From NCBI GenBank assembly GCA_947165805.1, contig CAMVBT010000078.1, positions 1 to 9,294 of the forward strand: DNA of 9,294 bases, read 5' to 3'. The notes below the pieces were generated by a model, which made no database searches, had not been told where the DNA came from, and saw only the letters and a program-made list of their open reading frames with translations. The stretch comes from an uncultured Clostridia bacterium. GTDB lineage: Bacteria; Bacillota; Clostridia; Oscillospirales; Ruminococcaceae. Positions 6,760 to 9,294 of this stretch are shown here, one piece after another; the first letter of the stretch is position 1; every line of letters begins with the position of its first letter. The position numbers were made by a program, and so were the translations under genes.

Positions 6760-7967
6760 TGTGCCTCCTGGATCGGCTTGCTGGGTCTGCCGGCCTTGTC
6801 GAATTTATAAAGCAGCGTGCAGCCGAGCTTCGGGTTGTCGCGCTTGAAGCGCTTCAGGATACGGTCGAGCACCATTTCCGCCTGCTCCTTGGTGGTGTTC
6901 GTCAGCAGCAGCACATACTGCGACGCCCCGTAGCGCGAAAAGACATCGCGCGAACGCAGCGACGAGCTTATGCAGTCCGAGAGCTTCGTCATGACGCGGT
7001 TGAGCTGCTTTGTCTCGAGGTCGTCCTGCGACTTCGACACGGCGGTGATGAGGCAGAGGTTGGTAGGCCTGCCGCTTCTTACCGCGTCGCGTATCTCGAG
7101 CTGATAGACGTGCTTGAAGAACGCAAACTCGCAGTAGTACGCGCCTATGCCGTCGTCGATGCTGTCGAGCTGGCCTTTCAGTATGCCGAAATCGGCGTTG
7201 TAGGCGTTGTCGTCCTTGACCGTGTGCTCATAGAGAGCCACGAACTCCGGGGACGGGTTTATGCCGTTCCTGTTGTAGAACAGATCCATGACATAGGTAT
7301 AGTGCTGCTTGGCCGCGGATTTCTCGCCGATGTCCAGCAGAGCCTTCACATAGTAGAGATGTATGCGGTCGTCGAGCTTCTCTATCTCGAAGGCGCGGCG
7401 GCATATATTTATCAGCTCGTTGTAGCGCTTGTGACGGTAGAGTATCTCCACGGTGTCATGCACGATGCGCAGATACAGCGAGTGGTAGTAGTTGTTTATC
7501 GGCGTCACCCAGCTGTCCGAGCGCGAGCGGTGCAGAAAATCGCCCTTGTAAAGGTCTATCGCCTGAAGGTAGAGCGTGGTCTTTTCCTTCTCGGACTGAG
7601 CTATGGTGCTCTTCTTGTAGAGCAGATCGAACTCGTCGAAGTCTATCTCGCAGTTGAGGCGGCTGTTGAGCGAGTATGTACCCATGGAATTCACGATGAT
7701 CTCCACGCCCTCGGGGAGCCCGAGACTGTCAAGACACGCGCGCAGCCTGTGCAGCGAGGTCTTGAGAGCACCGACGGGATTGTCGCTGTCCTTGTCTCCC
7801 CAGAGCAGTGAAATGAGCTCGTTCTGCGATATCTCGCGGCTGTGGTTCGCTATCATGAACTGTAAGAGCGTCCACATCTTCTTCGAGCGCTTGCTCTGTT
7901 CGGTTATTACATTTTCCCCGTACGACATTGAAAAGTCGCCGAGCATGGTGATCTTCAGACTTTCCAT
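6756..7967 (-). CDS. SARP-type regulator: winged helix, BTAD and degenerate GGDEF-like domain
   Basis: A 403-residue transcriptional regulator. Residues 3-105 form an OmpR-like winged helix as in SARP proteins: ITMLGDFSMSYG at the start, then ISQNELISLLWGD, ALKTSLHRLRACL and the hairpin end IIVNSMGTYSLN. Residues 106-255 fit a bacterial transcriptional activator domain (BTAD) of TPR-like helices, including LYKGDFL and the arginine- and tyrosine-rich repeats after it. From about 278 to 390 the layout is GGDEF-like: a helix EIRDAVRSGR, a strand NLCLITAV, then SRDVFSRYGASQYVLLL. The catalytic GGDEF is replaced by GASQY (347-351), so diguanylate cyclase activity is not expected; a sensory or structural role is inferred. 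The ATG at 7967 has AGAGGA upstream with seven bases between. It lies 27 bases after comM and overlaps yigZ. Its targets and signal are unknown. DNA-binding and BTAD calls are good; the GGDEF-like call rests on motif order. Confidence 0.82.
   Translation of the reverse strand: MESLKITMLGDFSMSYGENVITEQSKRSKKMWTLLQFMIANHSREISQNELISLLWGDKDSDNPVGALKTSLHRLRACLDSLGLPEGVEIIVNSMGTYSLNSRLNCEIDFDEFDLLYKKSTIAQSEKEKTTLYLQAIDLYKGDFLHRSRSDSWVTPINNYYHSLYLRIVHDTVEILYRHKRYNELINICRRAFEIEKLDDRIHLYYVKALLDIGEKSAAKQHYTYVMDLFYNRNGINPSPEFVALYEHTVKDDNAYNADFGILKGQLDSIDDGIGAYYCEFAFFKHVYQLEIRDAVRSGRPTNLCLITAVSKSQDDLETKQLNRVMTKLSDCISSSLRSRDVFSRYGASQYVLLLTNTTKEQAEMVLDRILKRFKRDNPKLGCTLLYKFDKAGRPSKPIQEAQ
6764..6769 (-). promoter_or_regulatory. 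ribosome binding site fixing the GTG start of yigZ
   Basis: AGGAGG on the minus strand at 6769-6764 is a perfect Shine-Dalgarno sequence four bases before GTG at 6759. It lies within the last codons of the upstream regulator gene, so its use is likely tied to translation of that gene. Confidence 0.8.
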
Positions 7968-7985
7968 ACCTCTGTCCTCTTTTTC

Positions 7986-8006
7986 CTGCCGTTGTCACAG
8001 CGGCAG
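7986..8006 (-). other. perfect hairpin with the comM stop codon in its loop
   Basis: CTGCCG (7986-7991) pairs with CGGCAG (8001-8006). Three more pairs, one of them G-T, close the stem to a three-base loop that is the comM TGA stop (7997-7995). No T run follows on the minus strand, so it is not a normal terminator. It lies 19 bases before the SARP regulator start and could affect transcript stability or read-on from comM to that gene. Confidence 0.45.
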
Positions 8007-9294
8007 CGCGTTCTTCCAATACTTCCTGTCCAGACTGCGGTAGCCCACCGCGCGGGCAACGTGCTTCTTCTGTATGACCTCCGAGCCGTCCAGATCGGCG
8101 CAGGTGCGCGCGACCTTCAGCACGCGGTCATAAGCGCGCGCCGACAGCCCAGCCTTTTCAAAAGCCAGCTTCATATAAGCCTCTGCCTTTTCGTCAAGTA
8201 CGCATATATCGTGCAGCTTATCGGGTGTGATGCCGGAATTTGAGCGTATATCCGTACCCTTGTAGCGCTCGCGCTGCACCTCTCTCGCGGCGGCGATGCG
8301 CTCCGCCATTGCCGCGGAGCTCTCCGACTTGCCGCTTCCCGTAAGGTCGTCATAGGACACCGCGGCTACCTCGGTCTGTATGTCTATCCTGTCGAGTATC
8401 GGCTGGCTTATCTTGCCGAGATACTTCGACACCTGCTGCATCGTGCAGGTGCATCTCTTTATCGTTGAGCCGTAGTTCCCGCAGGGACACGGGTTCATAG
8501 CCGCCACCAGCATTATATTGCACGGATATGTTATGGCTCCCGCGGCCCGGGATATAGTGATCTCGCCGTTCTCAAGCGGCTGGCGCAGCGTTTCGAGCAC
8601 CTTGCGGTCGAACTCTGGCAGCTCGTCAAGGAACAGCACCCCGTTGTGCGCCAGCGATATCTCCCCCGGCCGCGGCACGCTGCCCCCGCCTATAAGCCCT
8701 ACGCCGGAGGCGGTGTGGCTCACGCTGCGGAACGGCCTGCGTGTCACCAGCGGGTTCTCGCCCGACAACATTCCCGCCACCGAGTATATCTTCGTTGTCT
8801 CTATGCTCTCCTCGAAGCTCATCTTCGGCAGCACCGACGGTATGCGCTTCGCTATCATGCTCTTGCCGGTGCCGGGAGGGCCTATCATCAGCAGGTTGTG
8901 GAAGCCCGCCGCAGCTACCTCGATAGCGCCTTTCACCGACTCCTGACCCTTTACGTCCGCGAAATCGAGCTCGCTGCGGAAGCTGTCATCGCTGAGGGGC
9001 TCCGGCTTCACGGGCATCAGGAGCTTTCTGCCGCACAGATGCGCCGTAAGCTCCCCGACGCTACACCGAATATGCGCAGGTTCTTCACCACCGAGGCCTC
9101 GGCGGCGTTCTCCGCGGGCAGGTACAGCTCGGTTATGCCGTTCTGAGCGGCTTCGATAGCCATAGCGAGAGCTCCGGGTATGCCGCATATATCTCCTGCC
9201 AGCGAGACCTCGCCGATGAACGCCTTGCCGTCAAGATCCGCGGGCACATAGCCTGCCGCGGCCAGCACCGCCGTAAGTATGGCAAGATCGAAGC
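7995..9294 (-). CDS. comM: ComM/YifB Mg-chelatase-like AAA+ protein, 5' end cut off, apparent frameshift
   Basis: ComM (YifB) is a hexameric AAA+ helicase that promotes branch migration during integration of DNA in natural transformation. The N-terminal part enters from the window edge in one frame (FDLAILTAV onward) and runs through FIGEVSLAGDICGIPGALAMA and LYLPAENAAEA to IFGVAS near 9060. The rest is in the -1 frame, starting at GELTAHL. There the AAA+ core has Walker A GPPGTGKS (8882-8859), Walker B GVLFLDELPEF (near 8643-8611), the cysteine-rich NPCPCGNYGS...RCTC loop usual in YifB, and LDRIDIQTEV. The C-terminal Mg-chelatase domain has SARAYDRVLKVARTCADLDGS. Both parts are intact and well conserved, joined only by a missing base in the G run at 9056-9053. 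With five G the protein reads V-A-S-G-E-L-T. Without repair, the first frame ends at a TGA (9019-9017). A sequencing error, true loss and slippage are all possible. It leads the operon with the SARP and yigZ genes. Confidence 0.88.
9053..9056 (-). other. frameshift site in comM: G run one base short
   Basis: On the minus strand the run reads TC-GGGG-AG. The upstream frame gives GCG TCG GGG AGC and continues for twelve wrong residues to a stop. Adding one G gives GCG TCG GGG GAG, which restores the family sequence. A -1 slip of the tRNA from GGG to the overlapping GGG gives the same protein. Confidence 0.75.

Noticed and set aside
7110..7811. Plus-strand open frame of 233 codons across the SARP regulator
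   Set aside because: It is antisense to a gene with clear domains; the hydrophobic Val/Leu/Tyr-rich translation is typical of a shadow frame.
9057..9188. Upstream Arg-rich part of the 7995-9188 frame (about 43 residues) as a true N-terminus
   Set aside because: The same DNA encodes conserved ComM sequence in the other frame; the Arg-rich reading is an out-of-frame translation before the frameshift.

Overview
The window looks like chromosomal DNA from a GC-rich member of the Clostridia (Firmicutes/Bacillota), plausibly Oscillospiraceae-like. The evidence is the dgt-dnaG-rpoD gene order, strong AGGAGG-type ribosome binding sites, the IMPACT/YigZ, SARP/BTAD and ComM families, and intrinsic terminators. 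This assignment is inferred from gene content and style, not from a database match. It is mostly housekeeping DNA; no phage, CRISPR array, tRNA or rRNA was seen.

Layout. Positions 1-1098 (+) hold a PRK06851-type P-loop protein made of two homologous halves, whose second nucleotide site has decayed. Positions 1217-1918 (+) hold a cysteine-free protein of unknown function behind a sigma-D-like (flagellar) promoter and an unusual structured leader. A strong hairpin at 1941-1978 lies between this gene and the converging rpoD. On the minus strand, dgt (5870-4866), dnaG (4861-3101) and rpoD (3055-1997) form the classic macromolecular-synthesis operon: a dNTP triphosphohydrolase, the replication primase and the primary sigma factor. 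The dgt stop codon lies inside the dnaG Shine-Dalgarno sequence, and dnaG starts with TTG.

The space between 5871 and 6138 carries no gene. It holds a 123-bp inverted-repeat element built from heptamers (TGAATAR) with two GC hairpins inside, and an intrinsic terminator for the next operon. That operon is also on the minus strand: comM/yifB (from beyond 9294 to 7995), a SARP/BTAD regulator with a degenerate GGDEF-like tail (7967-6756), and a yigZ/IMPACT gene (6759-6139) that overlaps the regulator by GTGA. comM is cut by the window edge and carries an apparent one-base deletion in a G run at 9053-9056 that splits the reading frame.

The most interesting points are: (1) the sigma-D-like promoter and the leader with alternative hairpins showing ANGGA in their loops, which resembles a CsrA target; (2) the comM frameshift, which a -1 slip would repair exactly; (3) the SARP regulator with a GGDEF-like domain lacking the signature; (4) the decayed second P-loop; and (5) the palindromic heptamer element. 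No wholly new multi-gene system is evident.
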